Below, one piece after another: positions 9,165 to 17,088 of a stretch of DNA of 52,315 nt (its first letter is position 1; each line of letters starts with the position of its first letter). Location of the stretch: contig JAEZKH010000429.1 in assembly GCA_023415515.1 (NCBI GenBank), positions 1 through 52,315 on the forward strand, written 5' to 3'. The notes beneath the pieces are model-generated. The model ran no database searches and was not told the origin of the DNA. It saw only the letters and a program-made list of their open reading frames with translations. This DNA is from Actinomycetes bacterium. GTDB lineage: Bacteria; Actinomycetota; Actinomycetes; Mycobacteriales; Mycobacteriaceae. A program made the position numbers and the translations under genes.

Positions 9165-11215
9165 CCGAAGGGGCCGCAGCAGCGGCCGCCTACGAGGAGG
9201 AGAAGCCGGCTCGTGAGCTGACCGGCTGGGTCGCTCATGCGGTGACAGCCGCGTGCGTGGCGATCGGTGTCTTCGCGATCTATCAGGTCTTCTTCCCACT
9301 GGCACAGGGCAACCAGGTCTCGCTGATCTACTTCCTCGCCGCGGTGCTGCCGCTGACACTGCTGTGCTACCGCTCGGGACTGCGGTTGCGCCGCAAGGAT
9401 GTCGACACCGACGAGGCCGCGGTGCCGAAGGGCAACCCGACCGTCGTCGACTGGCTGCTGGCCGGGATTGCGCTGGCCGCCTGCCTGTATCCGGTTTGGC
9501 CGTTCGAAATCGCGGGCGGCGGAGGCGGTTTCGACGAGTTCTTGAGCAGGCAGGGCACTCCGGCGATGATCGACGTGCTCGTCGGTACGGTCGTGCTGTT
9601 GCTTGTCCTCGAGGCGTGCAGGCGCACCACCGGTGTCGCACTGCCGATCGTCTGCCTGCTTGCGCTCGCGTATGCCTACTACGGCGGTTATCTGCCTCAG
9701 GGCGCGGCGATCGCGCACGCCGGCGTCGACTGGAACCAGATCATCAGCGCGTCGTTCATCCAGTCGACCGGCCTGTACGGGGTCCCGCTCGACGTGGCTG
9801 CCACCTACATCGTGCTGTTCACGATCTACGGCGCGGTACTCGACGCATCCGGCGCGAGCAAGTTCTTCATCGACCTCTCATTGGCCGCGTTCCGTCGGTC
9901 GCGCGCCGCGCCGGGACGGACCGTGACGCTCGCGGGGTTCCTGCTCGGATCGGTGTCCGGTTCGGGGACCGCGACGACGGTCAGCCTGGGCTCGGTGACC
10001 TGGCCCATCCTGCGTCGCGCCGGCTACCCGAGGGAGAACGCGGGCGGAATGCTCGCCGCGGCGGGCATCGGCGCGATCCTGTCCCCGCCGACGCTCGGGG
10101 CGGCGGCGTTCATCATCGCCGAATATCTCGGCGTTCCGTATCTGACCGTGCTGGTCTGGGCGATCGTGCCGACGATCCTCTACTACCTCGGAATCCTGCT
10201 GGCCGTCGAGATCGACGCGCGCCGGTGGAACACCCGCGAGGTGGAGATCAGCGAACAGTCGGGTTGGCGCCTGTTGGGCAGGTTCGGTTATCACCTGGTC
10301 TCGCTGGTGATGATCGTGGTGTTCCTGGCGATGGACATCTCCGCTGTGCGGGCCGTGGTGTACGCGACGTTCGTCCAGATCGCGCTGTCCTTCCTGGACA
10401 AGGACCACCGCATGACTCCGGCCCGGCTGTATCGATCACTCGGCACCGGTGTCAGAGGCGTGCTCGCCGTCGCGGCGGTGTGCGCCGCCGCGGGCGTGAT
10501 CGCCGCGATGATCACCAGAACCGGCCTGGGCCTGCAGTTGCACTCGATCCTGGTGAACACCGCGCGGGGACTCACCGAAAACCCCGCGCTGGTCCTCACT
10601 TTCACCGCTGCGCTGGCCGCCCTGGCGGTCGCGATCCTCGGCCTTGCGGTGCCGGTGACAGCGTCGTTCGTGATCTCCTGGGTGGTGGTCGGGCCTGCGC
10701 TGCAGGACCTCGGCGTCGCCGCGCCCGCGGCCGCGATGTTCGTCTTCTACTTCGCGGTGCTGTCGGAGGTGACCCCACCGACGGCGCTGGCATCGGTGGC
10801 CGCGTCGGCGATCACCGGCGGCAGGGTGATGGCCACGATGATGCAGACGTGGAAGTACACGCTGCCCGCGTTCCTCGTCCCGTTCGCATTCGTGCTCACC
10901 GACAACGGCGAAGGCCTGCTGGGGCTCCGGTCGATCGCCGACATGCTTTGGACGGCAGCCGTTTCCGCGCTCGGCGTGGCCGCGTTGGCGGTCGTGACCG
11001 GGGGTTGGCTACTGCGGCGGGCAGGCTGGCCGGAGCGGGTCCTCTGCGTACCCGCCGCCGCGCTGCTTCTCTATCTGCACCCGACGACGGTCATCATCGG
11101 TGCGGCGTTGTTCGCTGTCGCGGTGGGGGTCAACCTCATCCTGGCTCGCAGACGACCAACGGAATCACCCGGTCCGTTGCCTCACGGTAGTTCCGGTACG
11201 CCGGACACATCCTGA
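9161..11215 (+). CDS. TRAP transporter fused permease, start uncertain
   Basis: About 684 residues of a fused DctQM-type permease (TAXI class) with many hydrophobic spans. A GSVSGSGTATTVSLGS segment and an APPTLGAAAFIIAEYL-like segment are typical of the large TRAP subunit. The conserved N-terminus (EEEKPARELTGW) begins right after the binding-protein stop, yet no ATG, GTG or TTG precedes it in frame after 9005. The best local choice is CTG at 9161, overlapping the upstream TGA as CTGA. The GTG at 9242 would remove part of the first membrane span. The 3' end overlaps a Ddn remnant on the other strand. Confidence 0.8.
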   Translation: MTEGAAAAAAYEEEKPARELTGWVAHAVTAACVAIGVFAIYQVFFPLAQGNQVSLIYFLAAVLPLTLLCYRSGLRLRRKDVDTDEAAVPKGNPTVVDWLLAGIALAACLYPVWPFEIAGGGGGFDEFLSRQGTPAMIDVLVGTVVLLLVLEACRRTTGVALPIVCLLALAYAYYGGYLPQGAAIAHAGVDWNQIISASFIQSTGLYGVPLDVAATYIVLFTIYGAVLDASGASKFFIDLSLAAFRRSRAAPGRTVTLAGFLLGSVSGSGTATTVSLGSVTWPILRRAGYPRENAGGMLAAAGIGAILSPPTLGAAAFIIAEYLGVPYLTVLVWAIVPTILYYLGILLAVEIDARRWNTREVEISEQSGWRLLGRFGYHLVSLVMIVVFLAMDISAVRAVVYATFVQIALSFLDKDHRMTPARLYRSLGTGVRGVLAVAAVCAAAGVIAAMITRTGLGLQLHSILVNTARGLTENPALVLTFTAALAALAVAILGLAVPVTASFVISWVVVGPALQDLGVAAPAAAMFVFYFAVLSEVTPPTALASVAASAITGGRVMATMMQTWKYTLPAFLVPFAFVLTDNGEGLLGLRSIADMLWTAAVSALGVAALAVVTGGWLLRRAGWPERVLCVPAAALLLYLHPTTVIIGAALFAVAVGVNLILARRRPTESPGPLPHGSSGTPDTS

Positions 11216-11321
11216 TCAGCTTCTGCCAGAGGTGCTCGCCGCGGAAACCGGAGCGATCGGGCCCGAGTTGCGAACAGTGCCTGCCACTCTCGGTGGCTAT
11301 CCGCGGCGGCGACGAGCCCAA
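11136..11321 (-). pseudogene. C-terminal remnant of Ddn-type nitroreductase
   Basis: About 45 codons ending at 11136 read as the C-terminus of the deazaflavin (F420)-dependent nitroreductase family: ELWxKL-like HLWQKLIRMCPAY, then YREATDRVIPLVV and a stop. There is no FMN/F420-binding body upstream; the frame runs into the DsbA-like gene's stop after 11321. The location and orientation match Rv3547 (ddn), which lies between fadA5 and Rv3548c in M. tuberculosis. It overlaps the last 80 bases of the TRAP permease. Probably debris left when the transporter genes arrived. Confidence 0.6.
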
Positions 11322-11325
11322 ACTC

Positions 11326-12051
11326 CTACTTCTTCAGCCGTCGGCTTCCGCCGTGCCAGTCTTCCTGCTTGCCGACCGCGCCGGTGTCCACGCCGAAACT
11401 CGCCAGCTGCGGCCGTTCTCGCAGGCTGCGTTTCAGCTCGGCGAAGCCACCGAATTCGGCCAGCCCGATCACGTGGTCCCACAACAGGACCGCGTCCTCG
11501 GCGCTTGGCAGTCTGCTGATGACCGGGCCGAAGAACGCGGTGCCGTCGGGCGGGTTGAAATGCAGGATAGGGGTGCCGACATCGCGGCCGGTCAGCGCGA
11601 GTGCCTCCTCGGTCTCCGCACGGATCTCGTCGTCAAGCGATGTGTCGTCGAGCGCGTCGGCCAGTTCGACCGGAAGGCCCGTCTCGACCAGCAGCGGCTC
11701 GAGCACCCGTCGCGCCCCCTGATCTGCGCCCGACAGTGGGTCGACCTCGCGTGACGTGTCGAACAGTCGGGTGCCGATCGCCCGATACAGCGGCCCGACG
11801 GCTTCGGGTCCGTGTTCGGCGCGAGTTCGCGCGGCGACCCGCAGCAGCCGCAGACCCGCGGTGTGTCCGGCTTCGTATTCGGGCGGGAAGTGCGCGTCAT
11901 AGTCGATGTGCGCGTTGAGGATTCGCAACGAGATGAACCGCCAGTCCACGTGATAGTCGCGCTGCTCGGCGACCAGTCGCACCCACTTGCTGGTCATCCA
12001 GGCAAACGGGCAGACCGGGTCGAAGTAGAAGTGCAGGTCGTAGCTCGCCAT
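11326..12051 (-). CDS. DsbA-like oxidoreductase, Rv2466c family
   Basis: A 241-residue thioredoxin-fold protein of the DsbA/FrnE class, resembling the mycothiol-dependent nitroreductase Rv2466c. The active-site motif is CPFA (Cys14) rather than CPWC, so only the first cysteine remains, giving a monothiol site. GTPILHF carries the cis-proline segment. The ATG at 12051 gives the family-typical N-terminus (YDLHFYFDPVCPF); 20 extra upstream codons overlap the lipoprotein gene and were dropped. Cytoplasmic, with no signal. Likely handles mycothiol mixed disulfides; substrate unknown. Confidence 0.82.
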   Translation of the reverse strand: MASYDLHFYFDPVCPFAWMTSKWVRLVAEQRDYHVDWRFISLRILNAHIDYDAHFPPEYEAGHTAGLRLLRVAARTRAEHGPEAVGPLYRAIGTRLFDTSREVDPLSGADQGARRVLEPLLVETGLPVELADALDDTSLDDEIRAETEEALALTGRDVGTPILHFNPPDGTAFFGPVISRLPSAEDAVLLWDHVIGLAEFGGFAELKRSLRERPQLASFGVDTGAVGKQEDWHGGSRRLKK

Positions 12052-12059
12052 GCGGTCGA

Positions 12060-13067
12060 TCAATCGCCGGTTCGGTTCAGCGTGATCTGGCTGTTGAGGG
12101 TGCTCGCGCACGGGTCACCGACGGTGGTGACCTGGTCGACGGTCACGCCGGGGATCGGGTTCGGCACGGGCTCAGGCGGTAGTGCGAAGGTGCCGGTGAT
12201 CGACTTCGTGGTTTGGCCAGCGCCTTCCGCGCATTCGATCGGCCCGGTACCTGCACCGCCCGTCCAGCGGCCGTTCTCGAAGATGTAGTCGGCCGGAAAA
12301 GCCGAGCTACCGGGCGCGTTCTCGTCCCTCTGCGTCGCCGCGACGGTCGTCAGACACTTCTCACCGGTGCGGACGCAGTGGGTGTCCGCATCCCAGACCT
12401 GGGTGAATTTCCAGTCGGGGTGATCAGCGGTGACGATGGCGCCGGAATACTTGCCGTGCAGGCCCGCCGCTGGCGAGGCGACGCGTTTCGGTTGAGTAGC
12501 TGGATCCGGCACCGCGACGTCGGCGGGTACGTCGCCGGTGCGGGTGAACGTGGCCGGGATGTCGGAGATGTTCATGCATTCGTTCGCGCCGACATACAGG
12601 CCGTTGCCGGTCATCGGTCCGTCGTCGTTCGCTTCGACGTTCCAGATGCTGAAGTAGGGAGCCTGCACCGTCCGCAGATCCGGGTTCAGCTGGCATGACC
12701 CGTCGGTGACCTCTTTGACACTGACCCAGCGCCCGTCGATGAGATCAAACACCAGCAACCCTGTGTCGGGCACCTCTTTCATATCGTCGCCAAGCGTGAG
12801 CGCCGTTGCGGTGCAAACATTGTCGGCGGCGCATGCCGAGCGCACCGCCAGCTTGAACGGCTTCTTCTCGTTGCTCGGATCCGGCGCGAAGTTGACCTTC
12901 CGCTTGGTCAGATCGGTTTGCACTTCGTAGAGTCCGTCGAATTTCGGTTGGGCTGACGGCTTCGACTCGGATGTCGGCGTCGCCGGTTCTTCTTTCTTGT
13001 CACCAGTCGAACACGACACGACCAGACCAACGCCAACCAACGCCACCGCAAGAGGGATCAATCGCAT
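12060..13067 (-). CDS. putative lipoprotein of unknown function
   Basis: A 335-residue protein with a short lipoprotein signal: MRLIPLAVALVGVGLVVSC, lipidation at Cys19. A Thr/Pro/Ser/Glu/Lys-rich linker (about 22-42) leads to two similar-looking soluble halves. These contain paired cysteines (for example CAADNVC and CVRTGEKC) and a GLY/GLHGKYSG pattern, suggesting a duplicated disulfide-stabilised domain. I do not recognise a named family. It lies between the NTF2-like and DsbA-like genes on the same strand, 8 bases before the latter. Confidence 0.7.
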   Translation of the reverse strand: MRLIPLAVALVGVGLVVSCSTGDKKEEPATPTSESKPSAQPKFDGLYEVQTDLTKRKVNFAPDPSNEKKPFKLAVRSACAADNVCTATALTLGDDMKEVPDTGLLVFDLIDGRWVSVKEVTDGSCQLNPDLRTVQAPYFSIWNVEANDDGPMTGNGLYVGANECMNISDIPATFTRTGDVPADVAVPDPATQPKRVASPAAGLHGKYSGAIVTADHPDWKFTQVWDADTHCVRTGEKCLTTVAATQRDENAPGSSAFPADYIFENGRWTGGAGTGPIECAEGAGQTTKSITGTFALPPEPVPNPIPGVTVDQVTTVGDPCASTLNSQITLNRTGD

Positions 13068-13146
13068 GGCACGAGTTTGGCGTACCGGAGCGCGACAGAA
13101 CGGACATTTGCCAGAACTAGATCAGGTCGAGATCGATGCCGCCGAG

Positions 13147-13521
13147 CTACGCGGTCAGAAACGGCTTGATACTCGCCCGGATGTGGTGGATCAGGCCGTC
13201 CTCGGCGGGTATGACAAACGTTTCGTCGATGTGTGCACCGACCCGTCGGCCGGCAAAGGACGGTTTTGTGACGAGATCGAACCGGGCTCGCACCAAGTCG
13301 CCCTCGACGGTGAACTCCGGCGCATTCGTCGACTGGATCACGCGGTACTGCAGTCCGCGATTCAGGCTGCGGCGCAGATGATCTCCCGAGAAGCCGGTTT
13401 TGAGCCCTACCTCGATCCGCTTGCAGCCCGGTGCGAACGCGACCTTGTCGGCGTTGTGGCTGACCAGCGCGTCGATGTATGCCTGCGCTACAGCGATGCG
13501 CTCCGCGTCCGTCGCCGTCAC
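13147..13521 (-). CDS. NTF2/SnoaL-like small protein
   Basis: A 124-residue protein with the size and pattern of an NTF2-like cone fold: an N-terminal helix AERIAVAQAYIDALVSHNADKVAF, then strands ending in HIRASIKPFL. The GTG at 13521 shares one base with the fadA5 stop (TAGTG), so the two are translationally coupled and should share KstR control. Steroid isomerases and some hydratases use this fold, but I see no signature fixing an activity. A role in side-chain or ring metabolism is inferred from context only. Confidence 0.7.
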   Translation of the reverse strand: MTATDAERIAVAQAYIDALVSHNADKVAFAPGCKRIEVGLKTGFSGDHLRRSLNRGLQYRVIQSTNAPEFTVEGDLVRARFDLVTKPSFAGRRVGAHIDETFVIPAEDGLIHHIRASIKPFLTA

Positions 13522-14684
13522 TAGATCCGCTCGATGATCGTTCCGGTGGACAACGCACCGCCCGCGCACATGGTGATCAGCGCGGTGCTCGTGTCGGTCC
13601 GCTCCAGCTCATGCAGCGCAGTCGTGATCAGCCTGCTGCCGGTGCTGCCGACCGGATGGCCCAGTGCGATCGCCCCGCCGTTGACGTTGACCTTGTCCAT
13701 GTCGGGGTTGTGTACCCGGGCCCATGACAGCACCACCGAGGCGAATGCCTCATTGATCTCGGTGATGTCGATGTCGCCCATCTTCATTCCGGCTTTCTCG
13801 AGCACCTTCGTGGTGGACTGCACAGGCCCGTCGAGGTGGTAGTAGGGCTCCGCGCCCACCAGCGCCTGGCTGACGATCCGCGCCCGCGGGCGCAGTCCGA
13901 GCGCCTTGGCCTTGTCCTCGTCCATCCACAGCACCGCGGCGGCGCCGTCGGAGATCTGCGACGACGTGCCCGCGGTGTGGATGCCGCCGTCGATCACCGG
14001 CTTCAGCGAGGCCAGGCCCTCCAGCGTGGTGTCACGCAGACCCTGGTCGCGCGAGACGACGGCACGGTCGGACGTCGGCTGTTTCTGCTCGTCGAGCACA
14101 GGCGCCTCGATCGGGGAGATCTCGCGGTCGAAACGGCCCTCGGCCCATGCCTGCTTGGCCCTTGCCTGCGACTGGAAACCCCACTCGTCGATGTCGTCAC
14201 GGGTGATCCCGCGACGCTTGGCGATCCGCTCGGCCGCGGTGAACTGGTCGGGGAGGTCGATGTCCCACGAGGACGGCCGCAGCACCGAGCGATCCGGACC
14301 TGCGTTGGCACCAAGCCCGATCACGCTCATGGACTCGATACCGCAGGCAACCCCGACGTCGATCGCGCCGGTGGCGATCAACCCGGCGATCAAGTGGTTG
14401 GCCTGCTGGCCGCTGCCGCACTGGCAGTCCACCGTGGTGGCGCCGACGTGTTCGGGCAGTCCCGCCACCAGCCAGGCCACCCGGCTGACGTTGTTGGACT
14501 GCTGAGCGAACTGCGTCACGCAGCCGCCGATGACCTGCTCGACCTCGGCGGGGTCGATACCCGCCCTCTCCACCACGGCGCGCTGCACAGCCCCGAGCAA
14601 CTCGGTGGGATGCAGGCCCGACAACCATCCGTTCCGCTTGCCGATCGGGCTGCGGGTGGCTTCAACGATTACAGGGTTACCCAT
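13521..14684 (-). CDS. fadA5: FadA5, steroid side-chain thiolase
   Basis: A 387-residue acetyl-CoA acetyltransferase-type thiolase matching Rv3546. Catalytic residues are visible: Cys89 in CQCGSG, His343 in ALGHPVGSTG and Cys373 in MCAGGA, each offset by four from the M. tuberculosis numbering (93, 347, 377). FadA5 cleaves the C24 beta-keto steroid CoA ester, releasing acetyl-CoA in side-chain shortening. It is divergent from cyp125 across two KstR operators. Confidence 0.95.
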   Translation of the reverse strand: MGNPVIVEATRSPIGKRNGWLSGLHPTELLGAVQRAVVERAGIDPAEVEQVIGGCVTQFAQQSNNVSRVAWLVAGLPEHVGATTVDCQCGSGQQANHLIAGLIATGAIDVGVACGIESMSVIGLGANAGPDRSVLRPSSWDIDLPDQFTAAERIAKRRGITRDDIDEWGFQSQARAKQAWAEGRFDREISPIEAPVLDEQKQPTSDRAVVSRDQGLRDTTLEGLASLKPVIDGGIHTAGTSSQISDGAAAVLWMDEDKAKALGLRPRARIVSQALVGAEPYYHLDGPVQSTTKVLEKAGMKMGDIDITEINEAFASVVLSWARVHNPDMDKVNVNGGAIALGHPVGSTGSRLITTALHELERTDTSTALITMCAGGALSTGTIIERI

Positions 14685-14694
14685 TCCGCCAGGC

Positions 14695-14708
14695 TAGAAC
14701 ACGTTTCA
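14695..14708. promoter_or_regulatory. KstR operator, fadA5 side
   Basis: TAGAACACGTTTCA matches the KstR motif (TnnAACnnGTTnnA; consensus TAGAACACGTTCTA). It lies 10 bases upstream of the fadA5 start codon, where it can block that promoter. Confidence 0.88.
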
Positions 14709-14773
14709 CTACTATGCCAAGCGCGGTTGCCGACCTGCCTTTTATCTGCGCGAAAGGCATGTTTTACTGGCAC

Positions 14774-14787
14774 TAGAACACGTTGCA
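14774..14787. promoter_or_regulatory. KstR operator, cyp125 side
   Basis: TAGAACACGTTGCA is a second KstR-type site, 79 bases from the first and 17 bases upstream of the cyp125 start codon. The pair gives each divergent promoter its own operator. Confidence 0.88.
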
Positions 14788-14804
14788 ATTGAGGAGTGCT
14801 TTCT

Positions 14805-16052
14805 ATGCCCTGCCCCATTCCGCCCGACTTCGACTTCCTCGACGCCACCTTGAACCTCGAGCGTCTGCCGGTCGAGGAGCTTGCCGAGCTCCGCAAGTCT
14901 GAGCCTATCCACTGGGTCGATGTGCCCGGCGGCACCGGAGGGTTCGGCGACAAAGGTTATTGGCTCGTCACCAAGCATGCCGATGTGAAAGAGGTGTCCA
15001 AGCGCAACGAGGTCTTCGGCAGCTCGCCGGACGGTGCCATCCCGACGTGGCCACAAGGCATGACGCGCGATGCGATCGACTTGCAGAAAGCCGTCCTGCT
15101 CAACATGGACGCGCCGCAGCACACCCGACTGCGGAAGATCATCTCCCGCGGCTTCACCCCGCGAGCGGTCGGCAGGCTCGAGGAGGAACTCCGCAACCGT
15201 GCCCAGAAGATCGCCGAGACCGCCGCGTCGGCGGGCTCGGGCGACTTCGTCGAACAGGTGTCCTGCGAGCTGCCACTTCAGGCGATCGCCGGACTGCTCG
15301 GCGTGCCGCAGGAGGACAGGGACAAGCTCTTCCGCTGGTCCAACGAGATGACCGCCGGCGAGGACCCGGAGTACGCCGACGTCGATCCCGCGGTCTCTTC
15401 GTTCGAACTCATCACCTATGCCATGAAGATGGCCGAGGAGCGGGCCAAGAACCCCACCGACGACATCGTCACGACGCTGATCCAGGCCGACATCGAGGGC
15501 GAGAAGCTGTCGGACGACGAATTCGGCTTCTTCGTGGTGATGCTGGCGGTGGCGGGCAACGAGACCACCCGTAACTCGATCACCCACGGCATGATCGCGT
15601 TCTCGCACAACCCCGAGCAGTGGGAGCTCTACAAGAGGGAGCGCCCGGAAACCGCGGCGGACGAGATCGTCCGCTGGGCGACGCCGGTGTCGGCGTTCCA
15701 GCGCACCGCGCTGGAGGACACCGAGTTGAACGGCGTGCAGATCAAGAAGGGCGAGCGGGTCGTGATGTCCTACCGCTCAGCCAACTTCGACGAAGAGGTC
15801 TTCACCGACCCGCACACGTTCAACATCCTGCGAGACCCCAACCCGCATGTCGGGTTCGGCGGAACGGGCGCGCACTACTGCATCGGCGCGAACCTCGCCA
15901 AGATGACGATCAACCTGATCTTCAACGCGGTCGCCGATCACATGCCGGACCTGAAGCCCATCGGCGAGCCGGAGCGGCTGATGTCAGGGTGGCTGAACGG
16001 CATCAAGCACTGGCAGGTTGACTACACCGGCACGTGTCCGGTCGCGCACTGA
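14805..16052 (+). CDS. cyp125: CYP125, steroid C26/C27 monooxygenase
   Basis: A 415-residue cytochrome P450 very like Rv3545c through the core. The oxygen-activation helix AGNETTRN is near residue 250, the ExxR pair (E-I-V-R) near 287, and the heme loop GFGGTGAHYCIG has the cysteine ligand near 359. CYP125 oxidises the terminal methyl of cholesterol or cholestenone to the acid, starting side-chain degradation. The ATG at 14805 has GAGGAG 8 bases upstream; a GTG at 14796 is inside that site. First gene of the side-chain operon. Confidence 0.96.
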   Translation: MPCPIPPDFDFLDATLNLERLPVEELAELRKSEPIHWVDVPGGTGGFGDKGYWLVTKHADVKEVSKRNEVFGSSPDGAIPTWPQGMTRDAIDLQKAVLLNMDAPQHTRLRKIISRGFTPRAVGRLEEELRNRAQKIAETAASAGSGDFVEQVSCELPLQAIAGLLGVPQEDRDKLFRWSNEMTAGEDPEYADVDPAVSSFELITYAMKMAEERAKNPTDDIVTTLIQADIEGEKLSDDEFGFFVVMLAVAGNETTRNSITHGMIAFSHNPEQWELYKRERPETAADEIVRWATPVSAFQRTALEDTELNGVQIKKGERVVMSYRSANFDEEVFTDPHTFNILRDPNPHVGFGGTGAHYCIGANLAKMTINLIFNAVADHMPDLKPIGEPERLMSGWLNGIKHWQVDYTGTCPVAH

Positions 16053-16071
16053 CGCAGCAAGGAGGATTGGC

Positions 16072-17088
16072 GTGGACTTCAGTCCCGATGAAGGGCAGCA
16101 GGCCGTCGCCGATGTCGTCACCTCGGTTCTGGAGCGTGACAACAGCTGGGAGGCACTCGTCGGCGGAGGCGTGACGGCGCTGGGTGTGCCGGAGCGGCTC
16201 GGCGGCGACGGCGTGGGTCTGGCGGAGTTGTCGACGGCGCTCACCGAAATCGGACGGCACGGCACAACGGGACCTGCGCTCGGCGTCATCGGCGCCACCG
16301 CGGTGCTCCTCGACGTGGCGTCCGAGGCGCAGCAGGACCGATTGCTTGCCGATGTCGCGACGGGGTCGGTCGTGGTGCTCGCGCTCAACGAGCCGGGTGC
16401 GGCGCTGCCTGACCAGCCCGCGACGACGCTGTCAGGCGGCAACCTGAACGGCACGAAGATCGGTGTTCCGTATGCGGGACAAGCGGATTGGCTCATCGTG
16501 ACCGCCGACACCGGACTGGTCGCCGTGCCGGCGAACGCAGACGGTGTGCAGGTGACGAAGACGCCGACGTCGAACCACTCCGACGAGTATGTGGTGACGT
16601 TCTCCGATGTTGCCGTCGCCGACGACGATGTGTTCGCAGGCGCGCAGGCCAAACGGGTCAACCAGGTGGCGCTCGCGACCATCGGCGCATACGCCGCGGG
16701 GCTGGTTGCCGGCGCATTGCGGCTGACCGCGGACTACGTCGCGAACCGTGAGCAGTTCGGCAAACCGCTGTCGACGTTCCAGACGGTGGCCGCGCAGCTG
16801 GCCGAGGTGTACATCGCCTCGCGCACACTGACATTGGCCGCGAATTCGGTGGTCTGGCGGCTGTCCGAGGGGCTCGACGCCGAGGAGGACCTCGATGTGC
16901 TCGGCTATTGGCTGGCGTCGCAGGCGCCGCCGGTGATGCAGCTCTGCCACCACATGCACGGCGGCATGGGTATGGACATCGCCTATCCGATGGATCGCTA
17001 CTACTCGTCGATCAAAGATCTGACCCGCCTCCTCGGCGGCGCGGCACACCGCTTGGATTTGGTGGGAGCGTTATGTACATCGAACTGA
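16072..17088 (+). CDS. fadE28: FadE28 (ChsE1), acyl-CoA dehydrogenase subunit
   Basis: A 338-residue acyl-CoA dehydrogenase-like subunit, one residue shorter than Rv3544c. Such alpha2beta2 enzymes combine it with FadE29 and dehydrogenate the three-carbon side chain of 3-oxo-4-pregnene-20-carboxyl-CoA. The C-terminal helical domain (GALRLTADYVANREQFGKP and HHMHGGMGMD) is typical. The GTG at 16072 is preceded by AAGGAGG, which decides this start over the longer frame. It overlaps fadE29 by 16 bases. Confidence 0.93.
   Translation: MDFSPDEGQQAVADVVTSVLERDNSWEALVGGGVTALGVPERLGGDGVGLAELSTALTEIGRHGTTGPALGVIGATAVLLDVASEAQQDRLLADVATGSVVVLALNEPGAALPDQPATTLSGGNLNGTKIGVPYAGQADWLIVTADTGLVAVPANADGVQVTKTPTSNHSDEYVVTFSDVAVADDDVFAGAQAKRVNQVALATIGAYAAGLVAGALRLTADYVANREQFGKPLSTFQTVAAQLAEVYIASRTLTLAANSVVWRLSEGLDAEEDLDVLGYWLASQAPPVMQLCHHMHGGMGMDIAYPMDRYYSSIKDLTRLLGGAAHRLDLVGALCTSN

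Noticed and set aside
8097..9641. Long minus-strand open frame of 514 codons
   Set aside because: Antisense to the TRAP binding protein and permease, Arg-rich, no domain; a high-GC shadow frame.
14796..14804. GTG at 14796 as cyp125 start
   Set aside because: It lies inside the GAGGAG ribosome site that serves the ATG at 14805.
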